Shown in pieces: positions 20,801 to 29,099 of a stretch of 64,000 bases of DNA. How positions within the stretch are numbered: position 1 is the stretch's first letter; the number at the start of each line of letters is the position of its first letter. A program made the position numbers and the translations under genes. The notes under the pieces were generated by a model, which worked only from the letters and a program-made list of their open reading frames with translations, searched no databases and had not been told where the DNA came from. The stretch is from NCBI GenBank assembly GCA_963806935.1, contig CAWEAT010000005.1, positions 97,614 to 161,613 on the forward strand, read 5' to 3'. Source of the DNA: Roseiarcus sp963806935 (lineage in GTDB: Bacteria; Pseudomonadota; Alphaproteobacteria; Rhizobiales; Beijerinckiaceae).

Positions 20801-21295
20801 CAGGAGGGGCGCGAGCGCCTCGTCGCCGCGTTCGAGGTCGTCAACCGCCATTTCATGGAACTGTTCGCGACCCTGTTCGAGGGCGGCAAGGCCGAACTGC
20901 AGCTGGTCGAATCCGACGATCCGCTCGAGGCCGGCCTCGAACTTGTCGCCGAGCCGCCGGGCAAGAAGCCGCAGACGCTGACGCTGTTGTCAGGCGGCGA
21001 GCAGGCGCTGACCGCGCTCGCGCTGATCTTCGCCGTGTTCCTGACCAACCCGGCGCCGATCTGCGTCCTGGACGAAGTCGACGCCCCGCTCGACGATTAC
21101 AACGTCGAGCGCTTCTGCGACCTCCTCGACGCGATGCGCAAGCGCGCCGACACCCGCTTCGTCGCCATCACCCACAACCCGATCACCATGGCCCGCATGG
21201 ACCGCCTGTTCGGCGTGACCATGGCCGAACGCGGGGTCAGCCAGATCGTGTCGGTGGAGCTCGCGGAAGCGGAGCGCTTCGCGGAGGCGGGGTAG
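17836..21295 (+). CDS. smc: chromosome segregation ATPase SMC, frameshifted
   Basis: SMC, with ScpA and ScpB, condenses and segregates the chromosome. The N-terminus has MKFERLRLTGFKSFCDSVEF and the Walker A GPNGCGKSN near residue 33. Long Ala/Glu/Arg-rich coiled coils flank a hinge-like region around ARGYEAALGAALGDDLDASV. The C-terminal head has LLSGGEQALTALALIFAVF and Walker B ICVLDEVDAPLDDYN. The first frame ends its similarity at about 19240 and the second picks up at GEIEAASRGPLAEAERAA, so one base is wrong in the GCG-rich stretch 19234-19252. Repaired length is about 1150 residues, normal for the family. Confidence 0.93.
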
Positions 21296-21296
21296 G

Positions 21297-21401
21297 CGTG
21301 GATGGCCGGGACAAGCCCGGCCATGACGCAATGAGTGCGCTCGTTCCGGATCGAAGCCGCGCATCATTGCGTCATGGCCGGGCTTGTCCCGGCCATCCAC
21401 G
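21297..21401. repeat. palindromic repeat, left flank of the GIY-YIG gene
   Basis: Arms 21297-21334 and 21364-21401 are perfect 38-base inverted copies; each contains GGCCGGGACAAGCCCGGCC or its complement. The 29-base loop includes GTTCCGGATCGAAGCCG. It begins two bases after the smc stop. A homologous copy lies at 21746-21881 on the other side of the GIY-YIG gene. Confidence 0.9.
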
Positions 21402-21414
21402 CGGCGGGAGCGTG

Positions 21415-21705
21415 TCAATTGTTCAGGTCCAGATAGAGGTCGCGCCAATCCGGGTTCATGGCGAGGATCAGGCGAACTTTCCAGGCGCGCGGCCAATGCT
21501 TCATGTTCTTCTCGCGCTGGATGGCGGCGGAAACTCCGTCATGAAACTCGTACCAGACCAGACGGGTGAGCCGATATCGCTTGGTGAAGCCCTCGCAGAG
21601 CCCTTCTCGATGCTCGTAGGCGCGTCTGGCTATGTCCGCGGTGACGCCCGTATAGAGCGTCCCGTTCGGTCGGTTCGTCATGATGTAGACCCAGCCGCCG
21701 CGCAT
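21415..21705 (-). CDS. GIY-YIG nuclease-domain protein
   Basis: This 96-residue single-domain protein shows WVYIMTNRPNGTLYTGVT (the GIY-YIG strand pair), IARRAYEHREG with the catalytic Arg region, and YEFHDGVSAAIQREKNMKHW with the catalytic Glu helix. It belongs to the small UhbX/UPF0213-like GIY-YIG group found in many Rhizobiales. The biological role of these stand-alone proteins is not settled. It is bracketed by two copies of one long palindrome (21297-21401 and 21746-21881), which suggests the gene and repeats may form a unit. Confidence 0.88.
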   Translation of the reverse strand: MRGGWVYIMTNRPNGTLYTGVTADIARRAYEHREGLCEGFTKRYRLTRLVWYEFHDGVSAAIQREKNMKHWPRAWKVRLILAMNPDWRDLYLDLNN

Positions 21706-21745
21706 CCCGACGACGGTACGTCAGGATGCAGCTCTGTCGCAAAGA

Positions 21746-21881
21746 CGTGGATGGCCGGGACAAGCCCGGCCATGACGAAAGAGGGGCGCCAGCGACAACT
21801 GGGCAGCAGTAGCGCAGATTCGTTCCGGCATCGAAGCCGCACATCGACGCGTCATGGCCGGGCTTGTCCCGGCCATCCACG
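21746..21881. repeat. palindromic repeat, right flank of the GIY-YIG gene
   Basis: Arms 21746-21777 and 21850-21881 are 32-base perfect inverted copies with the same core as the element at 21297. The longer loop contains CGTTCCGGCATCGAAGCCG, homologous to the loop of the left copy, so the two are true copies and not chance palindromes. Confidence 0.9.
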
Positions 21882-21944
21882 ACCTGCGGTTAGGCGCATT
21901 GCTTTGTTGGCGTGAGCGGCGCTCCGTTCACGTTCCGCGGGCCG

Positions 21945-22505
21945 TCACCCCCGCCCCGCCTTCCACTTGATCGAGCAGCCGATCGACGGGACCTGGTTCG
22001 CGGGCGCCGGCCCGCCTGCGGCGATGGCGCGCATCGCTTCGAGGAGCTCGCGGCGGGCGTTCGGCGGCGGCGGGGCGGTGCGGCCTTCGTCGAGCCGGCC
22101 GCGATATTTGAGCTTCAAGTCGCGGTCGAAGCCGAAGAAGTCGGGCGTGCAGACGGCGCCATAGGCGCGCGCGATGTCCTGCGTCTCGTCGTGCAGATAG
22201 GGAAACGGGAAATCGTGCGCCCGCGCGAACTCCCGCATCTTCGGGAACGAATCCTCGGGATAGCTCGCGGCGTCGTTCGATGAGATGGCGGCGAAGCCGA
22301 CGCCTTCGGCCATGAGCGTGCGTGCGTCGGCGACCAGCCGGCCGATCACCGCCTTCACATAGGGGCAGTGGTTGCAGATGAAGACGATCACCGTGCCCTT
22401 CGCGCCGGCGACGTCTTTCAGCGCGTAAGTCCGGCCGTCCGTCGCGGCAAGCGAAAAATCGGGCGCCCTCGCGCCAAGCGCCAATTCCATTTGACCGACC
22501 GCCAT
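21945..22505 (-). CDS. thioredoxin-like (AhpC/TSA fold) protein
   Basis: The 186-residue protein starts MAVGQMELALGARAPDFSLA with the AhpC/TSA-type opening, then GTVIVFICNHCPYVKAVIGR carrying a CxxC-type pair (Cys-Asn-His-Cys), and YGAVCTPDFFGFDRDLKLKY. This matches a family of thioredoxin-like proteins with the CNHCPYV motif found widely in proteobacteria; the physiological substrate is unknown. It has no signal peptide, so it should be cytoplasmic. The ATG at 22505 follows GGGAGG at good spacing. Confidence 0.85.
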   Translation of the reverse strand: MAVGQMELALGARAPDFSLAATDGRTYALKDVAGAKGTVIVFICNHCPYVKAVIGRLVADARTLMAEGVGFAAISSNDAASYPEDSFPKMREFARAHDFPFPYLHDETQDIARAYGAVCTPDFFGFDRDLKLKYRGRLDEGRTAPPPPNARRELLEAMRAIAAGGPAPANQVPSIGCSIKWKAGRG

Positions 22506-22792
22506 CGCGCGCCTCCCGCTTCCTCGTGGGCGGGCTATCATAACACGCAGCGCGCCCTCGTGCGGGAGAAGCCCGCAAGCTGGGCGCCGCAGCCTAACTA
22601 TTGAGCCGACGCGGCGCCCAGGGGCGGATTGTGCGTCGCTCAACCGCCAACGAAAGGCCGTTGGCATAAATCTTGGTTAACTCAACCTGTGGTAGGGTCG
22701 CGGGTCGGAGGCGTGAGTTCACGGGTGAGTTCGAAGGGGATCGGTCGGGAGAGGAAAGCGCGAGCGAGGGCGTCCGACGACAGGAGGTCCTC

Positions 22793-23193
22793 ATGTGGAA
22801 CAGACGTTCTCTGGCATTGGCGTTGGCCGGCGCTGTGGCGCTCGCGCCCCAAGTGATCTTGCCCCAAGCGGGTTTTGCCGCCGAAACCGGCCAATGCGTC
22901 GACATATCGGTGCCGAAGCAGGCGATCGAAGCCCGCAAGGGCAAGTGGATCGAGCTGACGCCGGAGCAATGGGAGTTTCTGCGCGGCATCTATGCGATGA
23001 ACCCGCTGACGCCGCCGGGCCTGCCCTACGGCGACAAGGCGGCGCTGGCCGAGGTCGACGGCAGTTCCGGCGGCCTCGTCTTCTTCATCGACGGCGACAA
23101 GGCCTGCACCCCATGCCGGTGCCCGACACCCTGCTCTCGATGATGGACGACGTCGCGACGGCGAAGATCAACCACGAAGGCCGCGGCCTCTGA
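22793..23193 (+). CDS. secreted protein of unknown function, frameshifted near the end
   Basis: An ATG at 22793 behind AGGAGG opens a protein with a signal peptide (MWNRRSLALALAGAVALAPQ, cleavage near GFAA). The mature part includes CVDISVPKQAIEARKGKWIE and LTPEQWEFLRGIYAMNP. The first frame degenerates after FFIDGDKAC. Adding one C to the CCCC run at 23109-23112 continues TPMPVPDTLLSMMDDVATAK and INHEGRGL to the stop at 23193. The repaired protein is about 133 residues. I do not recognise the family; similar short secreted proteins occur in Rhizobiales. Confidence 0.75.
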
Positions 23194-23205
23194 CCGGCGC
23201 GCCCG

Positions 23206-24195
23206 TCAGAACGCGCCGATACGCATGAGATCGTGGAAATTCACGATCCCGACCACCTGCCCGCGCTCGACGACCAGCAGCGCCTGAATCTTGTGGCTGA
23301 TGAGTTCCAGCGCCTCGGCGACCAGCGCGTCGGGCGCGATGGTGCGGGGGCGCCGCGTCATGACGAGGCCGACCGGGGTGTCGAGGGAAAAATCGGGTTT
23401 CAGGTGACGGCGCAGGTCGCCGTCGGTGATGATGCCGGCGAGCCGGCCCCCGTCCTCGAACACCGCGACGCAGCCGAAGCCCTTCGACGTCATCTCGAGG
23501 ATTGCCTCGGCCATTCGCGCGCCGGCGTCGATGCGCGGAACGCGCTCGCCGGTGTGCATGACTTCCCGCACATGGGCGAGCTTGGCCCCGAGCTTGCCGC
23601 CCGGATGAAGGGCGCGGAAATCGAGCGCCGTGAAGCCCCGGCCTTCGAGCAGCGCGATCGCCAGCGCGTCGCCGAGCACGAGCTGCATCGTCGTCGAGGT
23701 GGTCGGGGCAAGGCCGTTCGGGCAGGCCTCGGGCGCGCTCGGCATCGTCAGGCAGACATCCGCCGCGCGGCCGAGCGTGCTGTCGGCCTGCGCGGTCATC
23801 GCGATCAACGGGATGGCGAAACGCTTGGCGAAAGCGACCAGCGGCGCGAGCTCCGGCGTCTCGCCCGACCAGGAAATCGCGAGGAGGACGTCGCCCCGCT
23901 GCACCATGCCGAGGTCGCCGTGGCTCGCCTCGGCGGAATGGACGAACGACGCCGGCTCGCCGGTCGAAGCCAGCGTCGAGGCGATCTTGCGCCCGACCAG
24001 TCCCGACTTGCCGATGCCGGTGACGATGACCCGCCCGCTCGCGGCCGAGATCACCTTGACCGCTTCCGAGAACGCAGCCCCGAGGCCGCCTTCGCCAGCG
24101 GCGCGGATCGCCTCCTCCAGCGCCGCGAGGCCCTGACGCTCGTTGGCCATGGTGCGGATGGCCGACAGCACGGCGCTCGCCTGTTCCTGAATCAT
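23206..24195 (-). CDS. kdsD: arabinose-5-phosphate isomerase (KpsF/GutQ family)
   Basis: KdsD converts ribulose 5-phosphate to arabinose 5-phosphate, the precursor of Kdo in lipopolysaccharide. The 329-residue protein has the SIS domain (VIVTGIGKSGLVGRKIASTL, HSAEASHGDLGMVQRGDVLL, AISWSGETPEL) and two CBS domains at the C-terminus (VREVMHTGERVPRID and VGLVMTRRPRTIAPDALVAE). The ATG at 24195 is chosen because upstream in-frame sequence has no similarity. It is 83 bases downstream of galU on the same strand, consistent with an envelope-sugar unit. Confidence 0.93.
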   Translation of the reverse strand: MIQEQASAVLSAIRTMANERQGLAALEEAIRAAGEGGLGAAFSEAVKVISAASGRVIVTGIGKSGLVGRKIASTLASTGEPASFVHSAEASHGDLGMVQRGDVLLAISWSGETPELAPLVAFAKRFAIPLIAMTAQADSTLGRAADVCLTMPSAPEACPNGLAPTTSTTMQLVLGDALAIALLEGRGFTALDFRALHPGGKLGAKLAHVREVMHTGERVPRIDAGARMAEAILEMTSKGFGCVAVFEDGGRLAGIITDGDLRRHLKPDFSLDTPVGLVMTRRPRTIAPDALVAEALELISHKIQALLVVERGQVVGIVNFHDLMRIGAF

Positions 24196-24278
24196 GGCCC
24201 GCTGTTTATCATCCGGCGTCGTGGTTGGAAAACCGCCTCGGGATGTGGGTGGGCGGCGGCCGGCCTCGGAGTTCGAGG

Positions 24279-25169
24279 CTACTTCCCGGCGAAGCCCAAC
24301 CGGCGCAGTTCCTCCTTGAGGCCAGGCGCAAGGTCGCCGCGGTCGAGCGCGAACGCCACGTTTGCGGTGAGGAATCCGAGTCTCGAGCCGCAATCATAGG
24401 TTCTCCCGTCGAAGCGGACCCCATGGAAGGACTGGGTTCGGGAAAGCTGAATCATGCCGTCGGTCAGTTGAATTTCGCCGCCCGCGCCCTTCTCGATCAG
24501 CTCCAGGATCTGGAAGATCTCCGGCTGGAGAATGTAGCGCCCCGAAATGATCAGGTTGGACGGCGCCGTGCCCGGCTTCGGCTTTTCGACCATGCGGGTG
24601 ATTTCAAACGTCGCGCCATGATCGGCGCCGACGCCGACGATTCCGTATTGGTGGGTCTCGGCGGCGGGAACCTCTTCGACCGCGATCACATTGCCGCCGT
24701 GCTTCTCGTAGGCCGCCACGCATTGGGCGAGGCATCGGCCGCCGCGCGGACCGCCCTTGGTGACCATGTCCGGGAGCAGCACCGCGAACGGCTCGGGGCC
24801 GACGAGCTCGCGCGCGCACCAGACGGCGTGGCCGAGGCCCAACGGCGCCTGCTGGCGGGTGAAGCTGGTCGCGCCGGCGGCAGGCAGGTCGGCCATCAGG
24901 GCGGCATATTCGGCCTGCTTGCCGCGCCGCTTGAGGGTATCCTCGAGTTCGTAGGCATAATCGAAATGATCCTCGATGACGCCCTTGTTGCGGCCGGTGA
25001 CGAAGATGAAATGCTCGATCCCCGCCTCGCGCGCCTCGTCCACGACATACTGCAGGATCGGCCGGTCGACGACGGTCAGCATCTCCTTCGGGATCGCCTT
25101 GGTCGCGGGCAGAAATCGCGTCCCGAGGCCAGCGACGGGCAGAACGGCTTTACGAACGGGTTTGTCCAT
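24279..25169 (-). CDS. galU: UTP-glucose-1-phosphate uridylyltransferase
   Basis: GalU makes UDP-glucose from UTP and glucose 1-phosphate. The 296-residue protein begins MDKPVRKAVLPVAGLGTRFL then PATKAIPKEML, the nucleotidyltransferase signature, and includes FIFVTGRNKGVIEDHFDYAY and FAVLLPDMVT. Length and motifs are standard. It is divergent from galE, giving paired supply of UDP-glucose and UDP-galactose for polysaccharide synthesis, with kdsD downstream. Confidence 0.96.
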   Translation of the reverse strand: MDKPVRKAVLPVAGLGTRFLPATKAIPKEMLTVVDRPILQYVVDEAREAGIEHFIFVTGRNKGVIEDHFDYAYELEDTLKRRGKQAEYAALMADLPAAGATSFTRQQAPLGLGHAVWCARELVGPEPFAVLLPDMVTKGGPRGGRCLAQCVAAYEKHGGNVIAVEEVPAAETHQYGIVGVGADHGATFEITRMVEKPKPGTAPSNLIISGRYILQPEIFQILELIEKGAGGEIQLTDGMIQLSRTQSFHGVRFDGRTYDCGSRLGFLTANVAFALDRGDLAPGLKEELRRLGFAGK

Positions 25170-25312
25170 GGATGTTCGGTTCCTCGGTGGATGAGGGGTT
25201 GGCGAGAGGCGAGCGGGGCGAATTCCTGATATCCGACTAGCATGTTCCGGCCGGGCCGTTCCATGCGGCGTTTCCGGCCGGCGCCAGGCAGGACGGATCA
25301 GGGGGTAGGCCC

Positions 25313-26305
25313 ATGAGCATACTGGTGACCGGCGGCGCCGGCTATATCGGCGGCCATATGGCGCTCGGGCTCATCGACGCTGGCGAATCGGTCGTTGTTC
25401 TCGATAACCTTTCGACCGGCTTCGCATGGGCGGTCCCCGCGGGCGCAAAGCTCGTCGTCGGCGACACCGGCGACGCGGGCCTCGTCGCCCGCCTGATCGA
25501 GGAGCACGCGGTCGACGCGATCGCCCATTTCGCCGCCAAGATCGTGGTTCCCGAATCGGTCAGCGATCCCCTGGGCTACTATCTCAACAATGTCTCCAAC
25601 GCCCGCACGCTGATCGAGGCGGCGATCAAGGGCGGGGTGAAGACCTTCATCTTTTCGTCGACCGCGGCGGTGTACGGGGAGACCGGGTCCGAGCCGGTGT
25701 CGGAGGACGCCCCGCTCGCGCCGGTCTCCCCTTACGGCCGCTCCAAGCTCATGGTCGAATGGATGCTGGAGGACGCTTCGCGCGCGCACGACTTTCGCTA
25801 TGTGGCGCTGCGCTATTTCAATGTCGCCGGCGCCGATCCCCAGGGTCGCCTCGGCCAGTCGACGCCGAACGCCACCCATCTCATCAAGCGCGCCGTCCAG
25901 ACCGCGCTCGGAATGCATCCGAAGATCGAGATCTTCGGCGAGGACTACCCGACCCGCGACGGCACATGCGTGCGCGACTATATCCAGGTCACCGATCTCA
26001 TCGACGCGCACTTGAGCGCGCTCGCCTATCTGCGCGCGGGCGGCGCGAGCCTCGTCTGCAATTGCGGATATGGGCACGGGCAGACCGTCAAGGAGGTCGT
26101 CGCGGTCGTCAAACGGGTGTCGGGGGTCGACTTTCCGGTCGTCGTGTCCGGACGTCGCGCCGGCGATCCCGCCGCCATCGTCGCCAGGGCCGACCGGGTG
26201 AAGAGCGTGCTGGGCTGGAGACCGGCGCGCGACAATCTCGACGAGATCGTGCGCCAGGCGCTCGACTGGGAGCGCCGGCTGCACAATCGCCGCACGGACG
26301 GGTAA
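25313..26305 (+). CDS. galE: UDP-glucose 4-epimerase
   Basis: GalE interconverts UDP-glucose and UDP-galactose with bound NAD. The 330-residue protein opens MSILVTGGAGYIGGHMALGL (GxxGxxG). It has the serine FIFSSTAAVYGE followed by the YGRSK catalytic Tyr-Lys pair, then RYFNVAGADPQGRLGQ and GEDYPTRDGTCVRDYIQVTD. These define the extended SDR GalE group. The 143-base gap to galU should hold both promoters. Confidence 0.95.
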   Translation: MSILVTGGAGYIGGHMALGLIDAGESVVVLDNLSTGFAWAVPAGAKLVVGDTGDAGLVARLIEEHAVDAIAHFAAKIVVPESVSDPLGYYLNNVSNARTLIEAAIKGGVKTFIFSSTAAVYGETGSEPVSEDAPLAPVSPYGRSKLMVEWMLEDASRAHDFRYVALRYFNVAGADPQGRLGQSTPNATHLIKRAVQTALGMHPKIEIFGEDYPTRDGTCVRDYIQVTDLIDAHLSALAYLRAGGASLVCNCGYGHGQTVKEVVAVVKRVSGVDFPVVVSGRRAGDPAAIVARADRVKSVLGWRPARDNLDEIVRQALDWERRLHNRRTDG

Positions 26306-26439
26306 GCGAAGCGACCGCTGTCCGCGCCGGTCGGGCGTCGCCTTTTTGGACTTTACAACCGGCGCGCCAGCGGCTTGATTGACCTCGATCTTCATCGTGG
26401 GGGGAAGCGCATGCGCTCGGCCGGCCGGCGAGAATAGGC

Positions 26440-27189
26440 ATGGACGATATTCTCGTCACTGACGGCCTCTCGAAGAGCTTCGGCGACTTCCGCGCGGTGA
26501 GCGACGTTTCCCTGCGAATCAGGCGCGGGACGATCCACGCCTTGATCGGCCCGAACGGCGCCGGCAAGACCACCTGCTTCAACATGCTGACGAAATTCAT
26601 CGCTCCGACGGGCGGGCGGATCACTTTCAACGGGCGCGACATCACGAGCCTCAAGCCGGCCGACGTGGCGCGGCTCGGCCTCGTCCGCTCGTTCCAGATC
26701 TCGGCCGTGTTCCCCCATCTGACGGCGCTCGAGAATGTCCGCATCGCTCTGCAACGCAAGCGCGGCAATTCGTTCGACTTCTGGCGCTCCAAGGGCGCGC
26801 TCGAGCCGCTCAACGCGCGCGCGCTCGCGCTGCTCGAGGATGTCGGGCTCACGTCCTTCGCCAATTCGAAGGCGGGCGAGATCTCCTACGGCCGCAAGCG
26901 GGCGCTGGAACTGGCGACGACGCTCGCGGTCGAGCCGGAAATGATGCTGCTCGACGAGCCGATGGCGGGCATGGGCCACGAGGACATCGACCGCACCGCC
27001 GATCTGATCCGGCACGTGTCGGCGAACCGCACCATCCTGATGGTCGAGCACAATCTCAAGGTGGTCGCCAACCTCTCCCACCGCATCACCGTGCTCACGC
27101 GCGGGCGTGTTCTGGCAGAGGGCGACTATCGCGAGGTGTCGGAGAACGAGGAGGTGAAGCAGGCCTATATGGGAGTGGGGAATGGCTGA
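26440..27189 (+). CDS. livG: branched-chain amino acid-type ABC transporter ATP-binding protein (LivG)
   Basis: This 249-residue ATPase has Walker A LIGPNGAGKTTCFNMLTKF, the LivG-type Q-loop region GLVRSFQISAVFPHLTALEN, a signature ISYGRKRALELATTL, and Walker B MMLLDEPMAGMG. It is the first gene of a livG-livF-livH-livM operon; livF overlaps it by 8 bases. The HAAT family imports branched-chain amino acids, urea, amides and other polar compounds. The substrate cannot be read from the ATPase, and no binding protein is in the window. Confidence 0.92.
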   Translation: MDDILVTDGLSKSFGDFRAVSDVSLRIRRGTIHALIGPNGAGKTTCFNMLTKFIAPTGGRITFNGRDITSLKPADVARLGLVRSFQISAVFPHLTALENVRIALQRKRGNSFDFWRSKGALEPLNARALALLEDVGLTSFANSKAGEISYGRKRALELATTLAVEPEMMLLDEPMAGMGHEDIDRTADLIRHVSANRTILMVEHNLKVVANLSHRITVLTRGRVLAEGDYREVSENEEVKQAYMGVGNG

Positions 27190-27925
27190 GGCGGCCCGCG
27201 CTCCGACCGCGGCGGCGGCCGGGCAGACTGTGCTCAGCGTCAAGGGCCTGCAGGCCTGGTACAACGAATCGCACATTCTTCACGGGGTCGATCTCGATGT
27301 GCGGGAAGGCGAGGTCGTGACCCTCCTCGGGCGGAACGGGGCTGGAAAGACGACGACCCTGAAAGCGATCATGGGGATCGTCGGCAAGCGCACCGGATCG
27401 GTCACGTTCGGCGGCAGGGAGCTCATCGGCCTCTCGATCGACCGCATCGCCCGGCTCGGCGTCGCGTTCTGTCCGGAGGAACGCGCGATCTTTGCCAGTC
27501 TCACGGTCAAGGAGAATCTGTTCCTCCCGCCGCAGATCGACAAGTCGGGCGCGATGGCCGTCGAGCGGATCTTCTCGCTCTTTCCCAACCTGCGCGAACG
27601 TCTCGCCAGCGGCGGCGGCAAGTTGTCGGGAGGCGAGCAGCAGATGCTCGCGATCGCGCGAATCCTGCGCACCGGCTCGCGATTCTTGATGCTCGACGAA
27701 CCGACGGAGGGTCTTGCCCCGGTCATCATTCAGCAGATCGGCCGCACCGTCGCCGAGCTCAAGCGGGAGGGTTTCACGATCCTGCTCGTCGAGCAGAATT
27801 TCCGTTTCGCCTCGACTTTGGCCGACCGGTTCTTTGTCATGGAGGACGGGAAGATCATCGACGCCTTCGCCAATTCGGAGCTCGCCGGGCGGATGGACAG
27901 ACTGCACGAGGCCCTGGGGGTGTGA
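27182..27925 (+). CDS. livF: branched-chain amino acid-type ABC transporter ATP-binding protein (LivF)
   Basis: The 247-residue second ATPase has Walker A LLGRNGAGKTTTLKAIMGIV, VAFCPEERAIFASLTVKENL, signature KLSGGEQQMLAIARIL and Walker B FLMLDEPTEGLAP. An extra N-terminal stretch of about 18 Ala-rich residues precedes the family start near VLSVKGLQAWY. It overlaps livG by 8 bases, implying translational coupling. A 230-base palindromic element separates it from livH. Confidence 0.93.
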   Translation: MAEAARAPTAAAAGQTVLSVKGLQAWYNESHILHGVDLDVREGEVVTLLGRNGAGKTTTLKAIMGIVGKRTGSVTFGGRELIGLSIDRIARLGVAFCPEERAIFASLTVKENLFLPPQIDKSGAMAVERIFSLFPNLRERLASGGGKLSGGEQQMLAIARILRTGSRFLMLDEPTEGLAPVIIQQIGRTVAELKREGFTILLVEQNFRFASTLADRFFVMEDGKIIDAFANSELAGRMDRLHEALGV

Positions 27926-27953
27926 TGACGATTTCCATTTGGTTGGGCGCACA

Positions 27954-28184
27954 CCCCCTTCTCCCCTTGCGGGAGAAGGTGTCGCCGATAGGTCGGACGA
28001 AGGACGACCGTCCTTCGGACGGTCTATGGGCGACGGATGAGGGGTGCGCGCCGCGAGGCGCAAAGTCGAAGAGCGCATTGGGGCGCACGAGCGACGTCCG
28101 CCGTTCGATCGGCTATGAGGCGCACGGACCCCTCATCCGGCCGCGCTTTCAGCGCGTCCACCTTCTCCCGCAAGGGGAGAAGGG
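27954..28184. repeat. palindromic repeat element inside the liv operon
   Basis: The outer arms contain CCTTCTCCCCTTGCGGGAGA (left, from about 27955) and CTTCTCCCGCAAGGGGAGAA (right, ending about 28184), and can pair. Inner inverted stretches (GACGACCGTCCTTCGGACGG near 28005, and GATGAGGGG with CCCCTCAT) add further stems. This C-rich repeat is common between Rhizobiales genes. Here it sits between livF and livH, where it could lower expression of the permease genes. Confidence 0.8.
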
Positions 28185-28207
28185 ATTCGTCGGCTCGAGG
28201 TCGGCGC

Positions 28208-29098
28208 ATGAACGTCTTCGGCCACGCCATCAGCCTGCCGCAGCTCTACGGCCAGCTGCTGATCGGACTCATCAACGGCTCCTTCTATGCGCTCCTGAGC
28301 CTGGGCCTCGCCGTCATTTTCGGCATGCTGACCATCGTCAACTTCGCCCACGGGGCGTTCTACATGATGGGGGCCTTCGCCGCCTATTTTCTGCTTCAAT
28401 ACGCGGGGCTCAATTATTGGTGGGCGCTGATCCTCTCGCCGCTCGCGATCGGCGCGATCGGCGCGCTCGCCGAGCGGCTGTTCTTGAAACGCCTCGCCGG
28501 CTTCGACCCGCTGTACGGCCTCTTGCTGACCTTCGGTCTCGCGCTCATCATCCAGGGGCTGTTCCAGAATTATTTCGGCGCCTCCGGCCTGCCTTACGCG
28601 ATGCCCAAGCAGCTCAGCGGCGCCTATAATCTCGGCTTCATGTTCCTGCCCGTCTATCGCGGCTGGGTGATCCTCGCCTCGGCGGTCGTATGCCTGGCGA
28701 CCTGGCTCATCATCGAGAAGACCAAGCTCGGCGCCTATTTGCGCGCGGGCACCGAAAACCCGACCATGGTGCGCGCCTTCGGCATCAATGTGCCGCGCAT
28801 GGTCACGCTCACTTATGGCTTCGGCGTGGCGCTGGCCGCGTTCGCCGGCGTGCTCGCCGCGCCGATCACCCAAGTCCGCCCGGGCATGGGCGCCGACATC
28901 ATCGCGGTCGTCTTCGCGGTGGTGGTGATCGGCGGCATGGGTTCGATCCTGGGCTCGATCGTGACCGGTTTCGCGCTCGGGGTCGTCGAGGGGCTGACCA
29001 AGGTGTTCTACCCGGAGGCGTCGAACACGGTGGTGTTCGTGATCATGGCGATCGTGCTCCTGATCCGGCCGACCGGCCTGTTCGGAAGGGCGGCCTGA
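28208..29098 (+). CDS. livH: branched-chain amino acid-type ABC transporter permease (LivH)
   Basis: This 296-residue permease starts MNVFGHAISLPQLYGQLLIG and shows the LivH signature LINGSFYALLSLGLAVIFGM followed by LTIVNFAHGAFYMMGAF. It also has ITQVRPGMGADIIAVVFAVV then VIGGMGSILGSIVTG near the ATPase contact loop. About eight hydrophobic helices are visible. livM begins one base after its stop codon. Confidence 0.93.
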   Translation: MNVFGHAISLPQLYGQLLIGLINGSFYALLSLGLAVIFGMLTIVNFAHGAFYMMGAFAAYFLLQYAGLNYWWALILSPLAIGAIGALAERLFLKRLAGFDPLYGLLLTFGLALIIQGLFQNYFGASGLPYAMPKQLSGAYNLGFMFLPVYRGWVILASAVVCLATWLIIEKTKLGAYLRAGTENPTMVRAFGINVPRMVTLTYGFGVALAAFAGVLAAPITQVRPGMGADIIAVVFAVVVIGGMGSILGSIVTGFALGVVEGLTKVFYPEASNTVVFVIMAIVLLIRPTGLFGRAA

Positions 29099-29099
29099 C

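Noticed and set aside
19016..20851. Long minus-strand frames opposite smc
   Set aside because: The coiled-coil coding of smc (Ala/Glu/Arg codons) keeps the other strand open by chance; the smc head and hinge motifs are unambiguous.
21300..21500. Open frames with peptides such as VDGRDKPGHDA across the palindromes
   Set aside because: These are translations of the dispersed palindrome itself and recur wherever it occurs; they are not genes.
21297..21881. Possible CRISPR-like repeats
   Set aside because: Only two palindromes of different loop length separated by a gene, with no regular spacers and no cas genes. They are dispersed REP-type elements.
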